64,000 nt of DNA from Dehalococcoidia bacterium (GTDB lineage: Bacteria; Chloroflexota; Dehalococcoidia; Tepidiformales; Tepidiformaceae). The stretch spans positions 1 through 64,000 of the forward strand of contig JADLBC010000019.1 in NCBI GenBank assembly GCA_020847985.1, in the 5' to 3' direction. The translations under genes were made by a program, and so were the position numbers. The notes under the pieces were generated by a model, which made no database searches, had not been told where the DNA came from, and saw nothing but the letters and a program-made list of their open reading frames with translations. Of the stretch, positions 1 through 8,939 are shown piece by piece; the stretch's first letter is position 1; every line of letters begins with the position of its first letter.

Positions 1-143
1 ACGCGGGCGCGGGGTCGGATTGGCTCGGGCCGGCGGCCATCACGCTCATCCTCAGCGGCGCCGCCGGTACGCTCGCAGTGCTCATCCTCATCTTTTCACC
101 CACGGTGCGGGACTACCGCATCAGCCGGGCGATGGGTCGTTGA
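1..143 (+). CDS. C-terminal end of a membrane transporter, probably MFS exporter (partial)
   Basis: The frame is open from base 3 to a TGA at 141-143 and gives the last 46 residues of a protein that begins outside the window. It holds one strongly hydrophobic helix (AAITLILSGAAGTLAVLIL) followed by a short basic tail ending in RAMGR. A last helix running into a phrase like IFSPTVRDY is typical of the twelfth helix of major facilitator exporters, so that is the best guess. The gene converges on the ABC ATPase gene, and the two overlap by 23 bases tail to tail. The family assignment rests on this short tail only. Confidence 0.5.
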   Translation, partial: AGAGSDWLGPAAITLILSGAAGTLAVLILIFSPTVRDYRISRAMGR

Positions 144-1131
144 TGGCGATGCCTTTGGCCGCGCCCGCGTAGATTCGCAGCACGACGTCCTCGATGGATG
201 GCTCATCGACACGCAGATCGACGATGCGGGCGGCGCGCGCGACCGCCGCGATCAGCTCCGCGGCCGAGGTGTCGGCACGCTGGAAGCGCAGCCACTGGCG
301 CGGGCCTTCCACGCGCTCGACTGTCGCGAACGGCACGTCGAGCGCTGGCGCCGGCTCTTCCAGGTCCACGACCAGCGTCCGCTCGGTGGCGAAGCGCGCC
401 TTCAGCCGTTCGAGGTCACCGTCGTAGAGGATGCCGCCGCGGTCGATGATGATGACCCTCCGGCAGAGCCGTTCGATGTCCCCCATGTCGTGCGTCGTGA
501 GCAGGATGGTCGTACCGGCGTCGCGGTTCAGGGAGGTGAGGAACTCGCGGATGCGGCTCTTCGCCACGACATCCAGGCCGATCGTGGGTTCATCGAGATA
601 CAGCACTTCGGGGTTGTGCAGGAGCGCCGCCGTGAGTTCGCCGCGCATGCGCTGCCCCAGCGAAAGCTGCCGCACCGGCGTCCGCAGGAACTCCGCCATC
701 TCCATCGTGTCGATACAACGCCCGAGGTTCGCCGCGAAGCGCTCATCCGGGACGCGGTAAATGTGCTTGAGCAACGTGAACGAATCGGCGAGCGGGAGGT
801 CCCACCAGAGCTGGGTGCGCTGCCCGAAGACGACGCCGATGTGCCGGGCCATCTCTTTGCGCTGTCGCGATGGCTCGAAGCCCGCGACCGTGAGCCGCCC
901 GCCCGAGGGCACGAGGATTCCCGTGAGCATCTTGATGGTGGTGGATTTGCCCGCGCCGTTCGGGCCGATGTAGCCGACCATTTCGCCGGGCTCGACATCG
1001 AAACTGACGCGCTCGACGGCGCGGACATCGGTGTATTCGCGGCGAACGCGCGCGAGGGGGCCGCGCGCCCCTTCCCGCGGGCGGGCGACGCGGAACTGCT
1101 TGCTGAGGTCGCGGACTTCGATAATCGCCAT
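121..1131 (-). CDS. ABC-2 type exporter ATP-binding protein
   Basis: Cytoplasmic ATPase of 336 residues that powers the two membrane proteins encoded just upstream in the same operon. Walker A (GPNGAGKS) lies at residues 56-63, the signature LSLGQ at 156-160, Walker B (VLYLDEP) near 176-182 and the switch His in LTTHD near 214. The roughly 20-residue insert between the first strand and Walker A (REGARGPLARVRREY region) is a feature of the COG4586 type, which goes with PF06182 permeases. The start is the ATG at 1131, because AAGGAG lies about 8 bases upstream; the open frame runs further up but has no better start. The substrate cannot be read from sequence; relatives are annotated as drug or lipid exporters. 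Confidence 0.9.
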   Translation of the reverse strand: MAIIEVRDLSKQFRVARPREGARGPLARVRREYTDVRAVERVSFDVEPGEMVGYIGPNGAGKSTTIKMLTGILVPSGGRLTVAGFEPSRQRKEMARHIGVVFGQRTQLWWDLPLADSFTLLKHIYRVPDERFAANLGRCIDTMEMAEFLRTPVRQLSLGQRMRGELTAALLHNPEVLYLDEPTIGLDVVAKSRIREFLTSLNRDAGTTILLTTHDMGDIERLCRRVIIIDRGGILYDGDLERLKARFATERTLVVDLEEPAPALDVPFATVERVEGPRQWLRFQRADTSAAELIAAVARAARIVDLRVDEPSIEDVVLRIYAGAAKGIAINDPSPG

Positions 1132-1147
1132 GCGCGTGCTCCTTTCG

Positions 1148-1954
1148 TCAGCTCCCGGTGCTCTGGTAGTGGCGAATCCCCTGGCCCCAGACCGCGCGCG
1201 CCACAAGCAGCGCCGCCAGCGCCACGAGCGGCGATGCGAACCGGAGCAACTCCGGCGTGTGCAGCGGGTCCTCCCGCGCGAGGATGTAGAGCGACGGGAA
1301 GTAGGTCACGAAGGCGAGCGGCACGAAGAACGCGATGATCCGCCGCAGCCAGCCCGCGTAGATGTTGATGGGGTAGTTCGCCATCTGGTTGCCGCCATAG
1401 GTGAACGCGTTCAGCACCTCCAGGCCGCTGCCGAGCGTCCAGAACACGGTCGTCGCGCCGACGATCCAGATGGCGATGAAGATGGCGGTGCCGCAGGCGA
1501 TGGTGACCAGCAGCATCAGCGCCCGGCCCGCGTCCCAGGGGATGCCGGCCGTGGTGCAGGCGATCACAAGAATCACCAGCCCCTGGGCGATGGCGCCGAC
1601 GTGGCGCAAGCCGAAGTCGATCGTCACCACCTGGTAGAGCGATCCGAGCGGACGCGTGAGGACGGTATCGAGCGCACCGGTGCGGACCAGCGTGGGCAGC
1701 ATGTCGAGGTGCCCGACGACCATATCCGCGATTCTGAACGAGACGTACGAGGTGCCGTACAGGAACGCGACTTCACCCAGGCTCCAACCCGCGAGCAGCG
1801 GGAGGTGCTGGAAAATGACCCAGATCGCGAGGAAGTCGGCCAACGTCATCACGAAGTAGCCGATGAGCATGAGCGCGAACGACAGCCGGTACTCCAGCTG
1901 ACCGCGCACCCTCGACCACGCGAGGCGAGGGAAGAGACGCAGTTCGTTATCCAC
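1148..1954 (-). CDS. ABC-2 family permease (PF06182-like), subunit 2
   Basis: Integral membrane subunit of 268 residues with about six hydrophobic segments, beginning with an amphipathic N-terminus and a first helix around residues 25-50. The phrases TGALDTVLTRPLGSL and GGNQMANYPINIY match the conserved cytoplasmic and periplasmic loops of the PF06182 (ABC2_membrane_6, COG3694) permeases. It starts with GTG and its first 8 bases overlap the end of the other permease gene, so the two are translationally coupled. The ATPase gene follows after a 16-base gap. With the ATPase and the sister subunit it should form a heterodimeric exporter. Confidence 0.85.
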   Translation of the reverse strand: MDNELRLFPRLAWSRVRGQLEYRLSFALMLIGYFVMTLADFLAIWVIFQHLPLLAGWSLGEVAFLYGTSYVSFRIADMVVGHLDMLPTLVRTGALDTVLTRPLGSLYQVVTIDFGLRHVGAIAQGLVILVIACTTAGIPWDAGRALMLLVTIACGTAIFIAIWIVGATTVFWTLGSGLEVLNAFTYGGNQMANYPINIYAGWLRRIIAFFVPLAFVTYFPSLYILAREDPLHTPELLRFASPLVALAALLVARAVWGQGIRHYQSTGS

Positions 1955-2738
1955 CCTGCACCACCACCCGGCGCCGCGCCGCCCTCAGCACCAGCCGTCC
2001 CGCCGCGAAGAGGGCCGCCGCCCATCCCACCTGCACCGCCAGCATGACGAAGAGCGCGCCGCCGCTCTCCTTCTCCAGGAAGACATCGATCGGCACCTGG
2101 ATCATCCCGCGGAAAGGCAGCGCATGGGCGATGACGGCGAGCCACCCCGGGAAGAACGCCACCGGCACGACAAACCCGGAGAGGAACGTCCCGCAGGCGG
2201 TGGCGATGGCGCCCACTCCCCGGTAATCGAGCAGCCAGAACGCCGCGAGGTTCACCAGGAAGCGCACACCGAAGCTCACGCACACGGCCATGACCACGCT
2301 CGCCGCGAACAGTACCCACGTCAGCGGCGATTCCGGCATGCGCAGGTCGAACACGATCGCGCCGACCACAAACGGCGGGATACCCCGGAAGACCGCGTGG
2401 TAGCACGCCCGCCCCAGGTCCTGCGCGAGCCAGTAGGCCTGGTAATCGAACGGCCGCGAGAGGTCGGTGACGATGTCGCCGCTGCGGATGGCGAGCGCGA
2501 TCTCCCACCAGCTCCACATGTACACGGCCATGATCATCCCCTGCCCGAGGAAGACGTAGGTCAGCGCATCGGAGCGGTCGTAGCCGCCGATGGTCGCGGA
2601 TGCGGCGAAGACCGCGACGAGGACGTACGCCCGGAGGAAGCCGAAAACCGTGTTCGTGAAGACGCCGGCCGCCGTGGCGGCGCGATACGTCGCCCACCGC
2701 CGGTACCCATGCCGGAAGACCTCCCAGTACAGACGCAC
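1947..2738 (-). CDS. ABC-2 family permease (PF06182-like), subunit 1
   Basis: First gene of the exporter operon: 263 residues and about six membrane helices. It begins MRLYWEVFRHGYRRWATYRAA, the amphipathic N-terminal stretch usual for COG4587 permeases, and has the family loop GDIVTDLSRPFDYQAYWL near residues 90-110 and the phrase FFPGWLAVIAHALPFRGMIQ before the last helices. The start is GTG at 2738. Together with the next permease and the ATPase it makes the three-gene unit typical of this family in Chloroflexi and Actinobacteria. Its leader carries a perfect 16-base palindrome at 2802-2817. Confidence 0.85.
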   Translation of the reverse strand: MRLYWEVFRHGYRRWATYRAATAAGVFTNTVFGFLRAYVLVAVFAASATIGGYDRSDALTYVFLGQGMIMAVYMWSWWEIALAIRSGDIVTDLSRPFDYQAYWLAQDLGRACYHAVFRGIPPFVVGAIVFDLRMPESPLTWVLFAASVVMAVCVSFGVRFLVNLAAFWLLDYRGVGAIATACGTFLSGFVVPVAFFPGWLAVIAHALPFRGMIQVPIDVFLEKESGGALFVMLAVQVGWAAALFAAGRLVLRAARRRVVVQGG

Positions 2739-2801
2739 GGTCGCACTCTCTCCGCGGCACGCGGGAACGCCCGGTCACCGCGCGGTGGCCGGGTCCGAAG
2801 G

Positions 2802-2817
2802 CGGCGGGTACCCGCCG
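2802..2817. promoter_or_regulatory. Perfect 16-bp palindrome upstream of ABC exporter operon
   Basis: CGGCGGGTACCCGCCG reads the same on both strands and has no loop, which fits a dimeric repressor operator better than a terminator. It sits 64 bases upstream of the first permease gene and 90 bases past the end of the lipoprotein gene, both on the minus strand. It could also form a weak hairpin ending the lipoprotein transcript. No T-run follows on the minus strand. Confidence 0.35.
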
Positions 2818-2906
2818 GGGTCGCATCCCCCCGCCGCCGTGGACGGCGCGAGACGCGAGCGCCGAAGCCTAACAGGTGGGCAGCCGGTTGACCACCGCCC
2901 CGACCC

Positions 2907-3689
2907 TTACCCTCGTGGCCCCGAACCGTAGATGGCGTCGTGGAGGCTGCAGTTCTTGTTGGCCGAATCGGTGATGTCGCGTGCGTTCACCCATCCCGTC
3001 GCCGGGATGTTGACGCGGTACCAGCCATCGCCGCGTGGAGCGCCCGGCGCGGTCGAACCCGCCGCCGTGAGCACGAACTGCTGCACCCGCAACTGCGCGA
3101 GCTCAGCCACCTTCGCGACCGCCTCCGAGGTGTCGCTCGCCTGCGAACGAATCGTGATCCCCTGTCCGCCGCCGCAGGCGAACGCCTCGCCCGGGAGCGT
3201 CACGAGCGGCGAAACGGCCTGCTGCGTGCCGAACCAGTAGTGCCATTCGCCGTTCGCCTGGCGGCCGAAAAAGACGGTCGCACCCCCGCCCTGGGGATCG
3301 CCCGTCGCGAGCTGTGCGATGCCCCGCACGAGGGTGTCCGGCCTCGAAGTGATGTCGAAGCAGAGCAGCTGCTGGGGGTTGTTCGCGAGACAGGCATCGC
3401 GATTCAGTGGCGTCACGTAGCGGCCCTTCAGTTCTGCCGTGGCCGCCGCGATGACCTGCTGGCGCACGGCGACGACATCATCCGGGAGCGGTGTAGGCGT
3501 CCCAGCGGGCGTGGGCGAAGCCGCGACGGTGGGCGTGACCGTGGGCGGCGGCGCCGTCGGGCTCAGCGAGGCCGTGGGCAACGGCGCGAGCGTCGGGGTG
3601 GCATCCGTGCCGTTCCCGTCACCACAGGCGGCGAGCGCGAGGGACAGCACGGCGGTAACGGCGAAGACGGGGAGCAGCTTCAGCATCAC
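2907..3689 (-). CDS. Secreted lipoprotein with Pro/Thr linker and SH3-like C-terminal domain
   Basis: A protein of 260 residues (259 if the ATG at 3686 is used) exported through Sec and lipidated at the Cys of LSLALAAC. Residues from about 28 to 75 are a Pro/Thr/Ala-rich spacer. The middle holds a domain I do not recognise. The last 90 residues (GITIRSQASDTSEAVAKV, then GDGWYRVNIPATGWVNARDI) look like a bacterial SH3 domain, often involved in cell-wall or carbohydrate binding. A -10 box TATCCT (3695-3700, reverse strand) lies only 5 bases before the GTG at 3689, so the mRNA may be leaderless from that codon. Function unknown. Confidence 0.75.
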   Translation of the reverse strand: MMLKLLPVFAVTAVLSLALAACGDGNGTDATPTLAPLPTASLSPTAPPPTVTPTVAASPTPAGTPTPLPDDVVAVRQQVIAAATAELKGRYVTPLNRDACLANNPQQLLCFDITSRPDTLVRGIAQLATGDPQGGGATVFFGRQANGEWHYWFGTQQAVSPLVTLPGEAFACGGGQGITIRSQASDTSEAVAKVAELAQLRVQQFVLTAAGSTAPGAPRGDGWYRVNIPATGWVNARDITDSANKNCSLHDAIYGSGPRG

Positions 3690-3740
3690 CGGCTAGGATA
3701 CGGGCAGCCCGGCGACAGGAAACCCGCGGGCAAACGCTGT

Positions 3741-4580
3741 TTACTGCGAACGCCCAAGCCGCTCCTGGCGCTTTTCGTAGTTCTCGAAGGCGCGCTGGAC
3801 CATCGGCCGCCGCTTGCCTTCTGGCTTGCGGAGCGCGTAATCGGGGTCGGCTTCGCCCGTGGACGAGAGCATGTGCAGGGCGTGCGCACCGTAGATGTGG
3901 CCGGTGTACCCCTGCGCATCCTGCGCCTGGTTGATCGCGAGCTTGATCATCCGCAGCTGGAACGGGTCGTTCTCGGCGACACGGCCGGCGTACTCCATCA
4001 CTTCCTCGTGCAGCCGCTCCTTCGGCACCACCCAGCTCACGAAATCCAACTCTTCCGCCTCCTTCGCATCGACGAAGCGGCTCTCGAAGAGGATGGCCTT
4101 CGCCTTGCGCGGGTGCAGGTCCCAGGGCACGGAGAAGTACTGGAAGTTCGTCGGGAGGAACATCGCGTTGTCGGCGGCGATGACGATGTCGCAGGCCGAG
4201 GCGATCATCCAGCCGGCGAAGATGCAGTACCCCTGGACCGCCGCGATGGTGGGTTTGGGGACGTTTCGCCAGCGCAGCGTGGGGTCGATGTTTATATCCC
4301 ACGAGCGCGTGTACTTGCCGCGGAGGCCTTCCTGCATGGGGCGAGCTTGCCGATCGGCCACCTCCTCGGGGCTGCCGAGGTCATGGCCGCCGCTGAAGTG
4401 GTCGCCTTCGCCGCGAAGGACGATGACGCGCACCTCGCGGTCCTTCGCTGCCCGGTCGAAGGCGTCGTCGAGTTCTTCGATCAGGATGCGGCTCTGGGCG
4501 TTGCGGGCCTGCGGGCGATTGAGGGTGAGGAGCGCGATGCGGCCCTCGATCTCGTAGCGAACCTGGCTGTAGTCGCTCAT
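3741..4580 (-). CDS. Enoyl-CoA hydratase/isomerase family protein (atypical active site)
   Basis: A crotonase-fold protein of 279 residues acting on an acyl-CoA. The CoA and oxyanion-hole elements are present: FSGGHDL at 62-68 and AAVQGYCIFAGW near 112-123, followed by ACDIVIAAD. The segment that normally holds the two catalytic glutamates (FGQPEIxxGxxP) instead reads FQYFSVPWDLHPRKAKAI, so an ordinary hydratase reaction is doubtful. An isomerase, thioesterase-like or decarboxylase-like activity is possible. AAGGGGG lies 7 bases before the ATG at 4580. It is the last gene of a three-gene operon behind two CaiB/BaiF transferases, 16 bases after the second. Confidence 0.85.
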   Translation of the reverse strand: MSDYSQVRYEIEGRIALLTLNRPQARNAQSRILIEELDDAFDRAAKDREVRVIVLRGEGDHFSGGHDLGSPEEVADRQARPMQEGLRGKYTRSWDINIDPTLRWRNVPKPTIAAVQGYCIFAGWMIASACDIVIAADNAMFLPTNFQYFSVPWDLHPRKAKAILFESRFVDAKEAEELDFVSWVVPKERLHEEVMEYAGRVAENDPFQLRMIKLAINQAQDAQGYTGHIYGAHALHMLSSTGEADPDYALRKPEGKRRPMVQRAFENYEKRQERLGRSQ

Positions 4581-4596
4581 GCGTCCCCCTTTGCGG

Positions 4597-5850
4597 TCAG
4601 TCGGGCGGCCCCGTGCCGGAAACGCCGGCCGCGACCAGTGCGTCGTATTCCTCGTGGATCGTCCCGATGAGTTCCGCGAGGACCTCAAGCGTGTGTTCGC
4701 CCAGCCGCGGCGCCGGGCGAACCGGTGGGCGGCCGCTGCGCGAATAGCGCCACGGCGCCGCCGCCTGCGGCCATGTGCCCGTCTCCGGGTGCGTGACCTC
4801 GACCACCATCTCACGCGCTCGCAGGCCCGGCGCGTTCGCCACCTCTGCCGCATCGAGCACCGGCGCGGCAGCGAGCCCGGCGCCCTGGAATGCCGCGACC
4901 GCGGCTTCGCGGGTGAGCACCACGGTGAGCGCCGCGATCTCGCGGTCCAGCGCGTCCTCGTTCGCCTTGCGCGCGGCGTTCGTCGCGAATTCGGGCACGT
5001 CGAGCGTACCCGGCGAACCGAGTGCGGCCTTGAACGCCACCCAGTCGGCCTCGCTTTCACAGGCCACTGCCACCCACTGCTCCGTGCCACTGCATCGGTA
5101 GATGCCGTGCGGCGCAAACGCCGGGTGCCGGTTGCCCATGCGCGGGCGCTGGCGGCCGGTGCGCAGATATTCCATCGCCGCCTCGGCCGCGAAGGTGAGG
5201 TTCGCTTCTTGCATGGAAAGGTCGATGTACTGCCCTTCGCCGGTACAGTTGCGATGGTGGATTGCGGCGATGATGGCGCCGAACGCGTTCAAGCCGGCCA
5301 CGGCATCCGGGTACATCTGCCCCGAGTTCAGCGGCGCTTCGCCCGGATAGCCGAGCAGGGCCGACATACCCGAGGTGGGCTCGATCGTGCCGCCGATGCC
5401 GGGAACGTTCGCCCATGGGCCGCTGTGCCCGTACGCCGAGAGGCTGCAGAGGATGACATCCGGCTTGATCGCCTTCATCGCCTCGTAATCGATCCCGAGG
5501 TTGCCGAGCACGCGCGGGGAGAAGTTCTCGGCCACGAAGTCGGCGAAGGGGAGCAGCCGCCGGAAGGTCTCGATGCCGGCCGGCTTCTGGAGGTCGAGCG
5601 TGATGCAGCGCTTGTTCAGATTGACCGAGTTGTAAAGGAAGTTGCAGTTCCACGGGTGTTCGGCCGTGGGCACATCCTTGAGGCGCGCGGGCAGGGGGCC
5701 GTCGTAGGCGCCACGCCACGAATCGGGGCGCATGCGCACTTCGATCTGCACGACATCGGCGCCCATGAGCCCCAGCAGCGACGTGCAATACGACCCGGCC
5801 CACGCCTGCGTGAGCACGATCCCGCGCAGCCCGGCGAGCGGTCCGTTCAT
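4597..5850 (-). CDS. CaiB/BaiF family CoA-transferase
   Basis: A family III CoA-transferase of 417 residues that would move CoA between organic acids. The family Asp, which forms the acyl-anhydride intermediate, is present in QMYPDAVAGL (Asp182), ahead of the usual helix and the GEGQYIDLSMQEA strand. The start chosen is the ATG at 5850, whose ATGA overlaps the stop of the upstream transferase; GAAGGA lies a proper distance before it, while the in-frame ATG at 5859 would touch that site. Its neighbour upstream lacks the Asp, so the two may form a mixed complex or act on different acids. Confidence 0.9.
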   Translation of the reverse strand: MNGPLAGLRGIVLTQAWAGSYCTSLLGLMGADVVQIEVRMRPDSWRGAYDGPLPARLKDVPTAEHPWNCNFLYNSVNLNKRCITLDLQKPAGIETFRRLLPFADFVAENFSPRVLGNLGIDYEAMKAIKPDVILCSLSAYGHSGPWANVPGIGGTIEPTSGMSALLGYPGEAPLNSGQMYPDAVAGLNAFGAIIAAIHHRNCTGEGQYIDLSMQEANLTFAAEAAMEYLRTGRQRPRMGNRHPAFAPHGIYRCSGTEQWVAVACESEADWVAFKAALGSPGTLDVPEFATNAARKANEDALDREIAALTVVLTREAAVAAFQGAGLAAAPVLDAAEVANAPGLRAREMVVEVTHPETGTWPQAAAPWRYSRSGRPPVRPAPRLGEHTLEVLAELIGTIHEEYDALVAAGVSGTGPPD

Positions 5851-6953
5851 GCGTCCCATCCTTCACCGTGCGCGCCGGGCGCGGGTATGGGGTTGTGGAC
5901 GGCCCACGGCGTGCCCGACATCCGGTACGGCGGTCCCGGGAACGGCTCGCCGCCCGCTTCGGTCCAATAGCCGCGCGCGTTCAGGTGTTCGTTGGCGCGG
6001 AGCTCTTCCATCGTCAGCACCGGCCCGGCAACGACACGGCGCGCGGCCAGCTCCTCGAAGAGGTCGGACTTCGCCCAGCCGCGCATCGCCTGCTGCACGC
6101 GGTCGACGTACTCATCCTTGTGCTGCTGTCGGTACCAGCTCGCTTCCCAGCGCGGGTCCTCGGCGAGGTCCGGCAGCCCGAGGGTATACATCGCATCGCG
6201 CCAGAAATGCGCCCGGCTGATCGTGAGCGCGAAGTGCCCATCGGCGACCGGTACCGGCCCCGCGAGCAGGTCGGCCGATTCCCGGCGCTTGCCCGCGGCG
6301 CCCGTGTACTGCCCGCGCAGCAGCGCCGGGGCGAAGGTGCTCACCATGACGTCGAGCTGCGCGACATCGACTTCCTGGCCCTCGCCCGGGTGCGAATCGC
6401 GATGGACGTTCGCGCCGAGCGTCGCGGCGTAGGCGGCCGCCCCGGTGCACATCGCGACCTGGTGTCCCCACGGGCGCAGCGGCGCGTTCGCGGCATCTCC
6501 ATTGATCGAAGCCCAGCCGGAGCGCGCGGCCACCGTGAGTTCGTTGCCCCGTTCGTTCGCCAGCGGCCCGGTCATGCCATAGGGCGTGACGTGCGTCATC
6601 ACCAGCGAAGGCGAGCGGAAGGCGTCGAAGGTTAGCCGCAGCTCGGCGAGCCTGCCCGGTGCAAAGCTGCTCACGACGATGTCGCAGCGCGCGCCGAGTG
6701 CGAGCGCTGCGGCGCGGCCGTCCGGGGATGCCACATCGAGGACGATGCTTTCCTTGTTCGCGAGGAAGACCTGCGCCGGGATCGATCGTGCTTCGCCATC
6801 GAAGGGCGCCTCGGCACGCAGGGGATGCCCGCCGGGCGGTTCGACCATGAGCACGCGCGCCCCGAAATCTGCCAGCATGCGCGTGCACCAGGCACCGGAC
6901 GCCGATTCCGAAAGGTCGAGAACGCGAATGCCTTCGAGGGCGGGGGATGGCAT
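5847..6953 (-). CDS. CaiB/BaiF family CoA-transferase homologue lacking the catalytic Asp
   Basis: A protein of 368 residues with the family N-terminus (LEGIRVLDLSESASGAWCTRMLADFGARV) and the later GEGQEVDVAQLD element. Aligned by eye on the helix that follows, the residue where relatives have the catalytic Asp is Ala (GHQVAMCTGAAAYAATLG, about residue 167). It may therefore be inactive, use another residue, or act as a structural partner of the next gene, whose start overlaps its stop by 4 bases. It is the first gene of the minus-strand operon and diverges from the solute-binding lipoprotein across a 210-base gap. The start ATG at 6953 has no strong ribosome site. Confidence 0.85.
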   Translation of the reverse strand: MPSPALEGIRVLDLSESASGAWCTRMLADFGARVLMVEPPGGHPLRAEAPFDGEARSIPAQVFLANKESIVLDVASPDGRAAALALGARCDIVVSSFAPGRLAELRLTFDAFRSPSLVMTHVTPYGMTGPLANERGNELTVAARSGWASINGDAANAPLRPWGHQVAMCTGAAAYAATLGANVHRDSHPGEGQEVDVAQLDVMVSTFAPALLRGQYTGAAGKRRESADLLAGPVPVADGHFALTISRAHFWRDAMYTLGLPDLAEDPRWEASWYRQQHKDEYVDRVQQAMRGWAKSDLFEELAARRVVAGPVLTMEELRANEHLNARGYWTEAGGEPFPGPPYRMSGTPWAVHNPIPAPGAHGEGWDA

Positions 6954-7163
6954 GCGCGGGAGCTTACGGCATACTCCGTGCACCTCGCGAGCCGGGGGAG
7001 CGGCCGAGCCGGGCCGCACGAGCCCCTTTCGTGAAGCTGGACCCCGCCCTTCTTCGAGGAATCCGGATGCGGCGTCCGAGAATCTCCAATGGTCGCCCCC
7101 GTCGCCCCTGCTGTAGAACTTCGACCCAGGCCCGCGCCGTTGCATGGGCATGGGAGGGGAACG

Positions 7164-8918
7164 ATGAACAGCGAATACTGGACACGTAAAAAACAGACGC
7201 GAAGGCGTGTGCTGCAGGGTGCCGGGGCGGGCACGCTCGGGTTCGCCGCGTTCTCGCTTGTCGGTTGTGGGGACGACGATGACAGCGGTGGCGGCAAGCT
7301 CCAGCTCGCGACGCCCACGCCGGCCGCCGGGGCCACGCCCATCGACCCGTTCGCCGGGGCGAAGAAGGGCGGCACGCTCAAGCTCGACAACTCCATCGAC
7401 CCGCCGACGATCGACCCGTACGGCAACGTCAGCGTTCGCACCAAGACGATGGCGAACTACGTCTACAGCCGCCTGATGAAGTACAAGACGGGGCCCGAAT
7501 TCAAGCAGGGCAACGTCCGCCCCACGGGTGACCTCGCGGAGAAGGTCGAAGCGAGCGCGGACGGCTTGAAGTACACGTTCCGGCTGCGGCAGGGAATCAA
7601 ATACCACAACATCGCGCCGCTCAACGGCCGTGCCCTCAGCATCGAGGACGTGCGCTACTCGTGGGCGAAGGCGACCGACGTCAAGAACAGCAACCGCGGC
7701 CAGCTCGCCTTCATCGACAAGGTCGAGTACCCGGATGACCGCACGGTGGTGATGTCGCTGAAGGCGCCGAACGCGGCCTTCCTCGATGTCATCGCCGACG
7801 CGAGCCTGCTCTACATCGTCCCAACCGAGTCCGAGTCCGGATTCAACATGGCGAAGACGATGATCGGCACCGGGCCCTGGATCTTCGAAAGCTACCAGCC
7901 CTCGATCGGCTTCAAGTTCAAGCGAAACCCGGAGTGGTACGAGACCGGGTTCCCGCTGGTCGACGCCGTCGAGATCACGACGATCCCCGACTACGCCAAC
8001 CGCGTGGCGCAGTTCCAGGCGGGAGCCACCGACGCCACGGCCCTCAACGCGCAGGACCTCACCGACGTGAAGAAGGCGGTCTCCGGCGCGCAGTTCGGGC
8101 CCGACACATCCGTCGGCCTCAGCTTCATCTACTTCGACTCCGACCCCTCCTCGCCGTGGGCCAAGGACGACCGTGTCCGCCAGGCGATTTCGATGTGCCT
8201 CGACCGCGACGCGCTCACCGAGGTCGCGTTCAACGTGAAGGCGATCAAGGCCGCCGGGATCGACGCGAGCATCAAGTACAACAACGTCATCCCCATCAGC
8301 GTGAAGCGCTGGTGGCTCGACCCGCAGTCGCCGGAGCACGGCGAGACGGGCAAGTTCTTCAAGTACGACGTCGCCGAGGCGAAGAAGCTGCTCTCCGCGG
8401 CGGGCTACCCCGACGGCTTCTCGACGACGTACCAGTACACGGGCAACGGCTACGGGCTGGAGCACAACCAGGTCGCGGAGGCGCAGATCGCGATGCTGCA
8501 GGCACTCGGCCTGAAGACCACCACGGATGTGCAGGACTACAACTCCAAGTACATCACGCAGACGTTCGTGGGGAACTTCAAGGGCATCGCCTTCGGCCTT
8601 GAGACATCGTTCCCCGAAGGCTCCGGCTACGTGCTGCGGCTCTTCACCGAGGACCCGAACAACCACGGCCGCGTGAAGGACCCGGTGCTGGAGAAGCTCG
8701 CCGTGCAGCAGCAATCGGAACTGAACGAAGAGAAGCGCAGGCAGGTGTTCCACGACATCCAGAGGGAAAACGCGAAGCACATGTACTACGTCCCCAGCCA
8801 GGCGGGCGCGGGCACGCGCTGGGTGGGCTACCAGGGGAGCGTGAAGAACGCGCTTGAGTTCTACACCCAGGGGTACGGCGCCGGCACGGAGCTGCACCCC
8901 TATAAGTGGAAGGCGTAG
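7164..8918 (+). CDS. Tat-exported ABC solute-binding lipoprotein (SBP_bac_5 family)
   Basis: An extracytoplasmic binding protein of 584 residues. The N-terminus has a twin-arginine signal (RRRVLQGAGAGTLGF) ending in a lipobox at FSLVGC, then an Asp-rich spacer and a low-complexity linker. The mature part has the family 5 layout used for peptides, nickel or other small ligands: GGTLKLDNSIDPPTIDPYGN, GLKYTFRLRQGIKYHN and the late phrase CLDRDALTEVAF. The start ATG at 7164 follows GGGAGGGGA. No permease or ATPase genes for it lie nearby. Its place among CoA-transferases suggests it binds the acid that the locus degrades; that is inference. Confidence 0.88.
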   Translation: MNSEYWTRKKQTRRRVLQGAGAGTLGFAAFSLVGCGDDDDSGGGKLQLATPTPAAGATPIDPFAGAKKGGTLKLDNSIDPPTIDPYGNVSVRTKTMANYVYSRLMKYKTGPEFKQGNVRPTGDLAEKVEASADGLKYTFRLRQGIKYHNIAPLNGRALSIEDVRYSWAKATDVKNSNRGQLAFIDKVEYPDDRTVVMSLKAPNAAFLDVIADASLLYIVPTESESGFNMAKTMIGTGPWIFESYQPSIGFKFKRNPEWYETGFPLVDAVEITTIPDYANRVAQFQAGATDATALNAQDLTDVKKAVSGAQFGPDTSVGLSFIYFDSDPSSPWAKDDRVRQAISMCLDRDALTEVAFNVKAIKAAGIDASIKYNNVIPISVKRWWLDPQSPEHGETGKFFKYDVAEAKKLLSAAGYPDGFSTTYQYTGNGYGLEHNQVAEAQIAMLQALGLKTTTDVQDYNSKYITQTFVGNFKGIAFGLETSFPEGSGYVLRLFTEDPNNHGRVKDPVLEKLAVQQQSELNEEKRRQVFHDIQRENAKHMYYVPSQAGAGTRWVGYQGSVKNALEFYTQGYGAGTELHPYKWKA

Positions 8919-8939
8919 ACTTCCACCCTTCAGCCGCGG

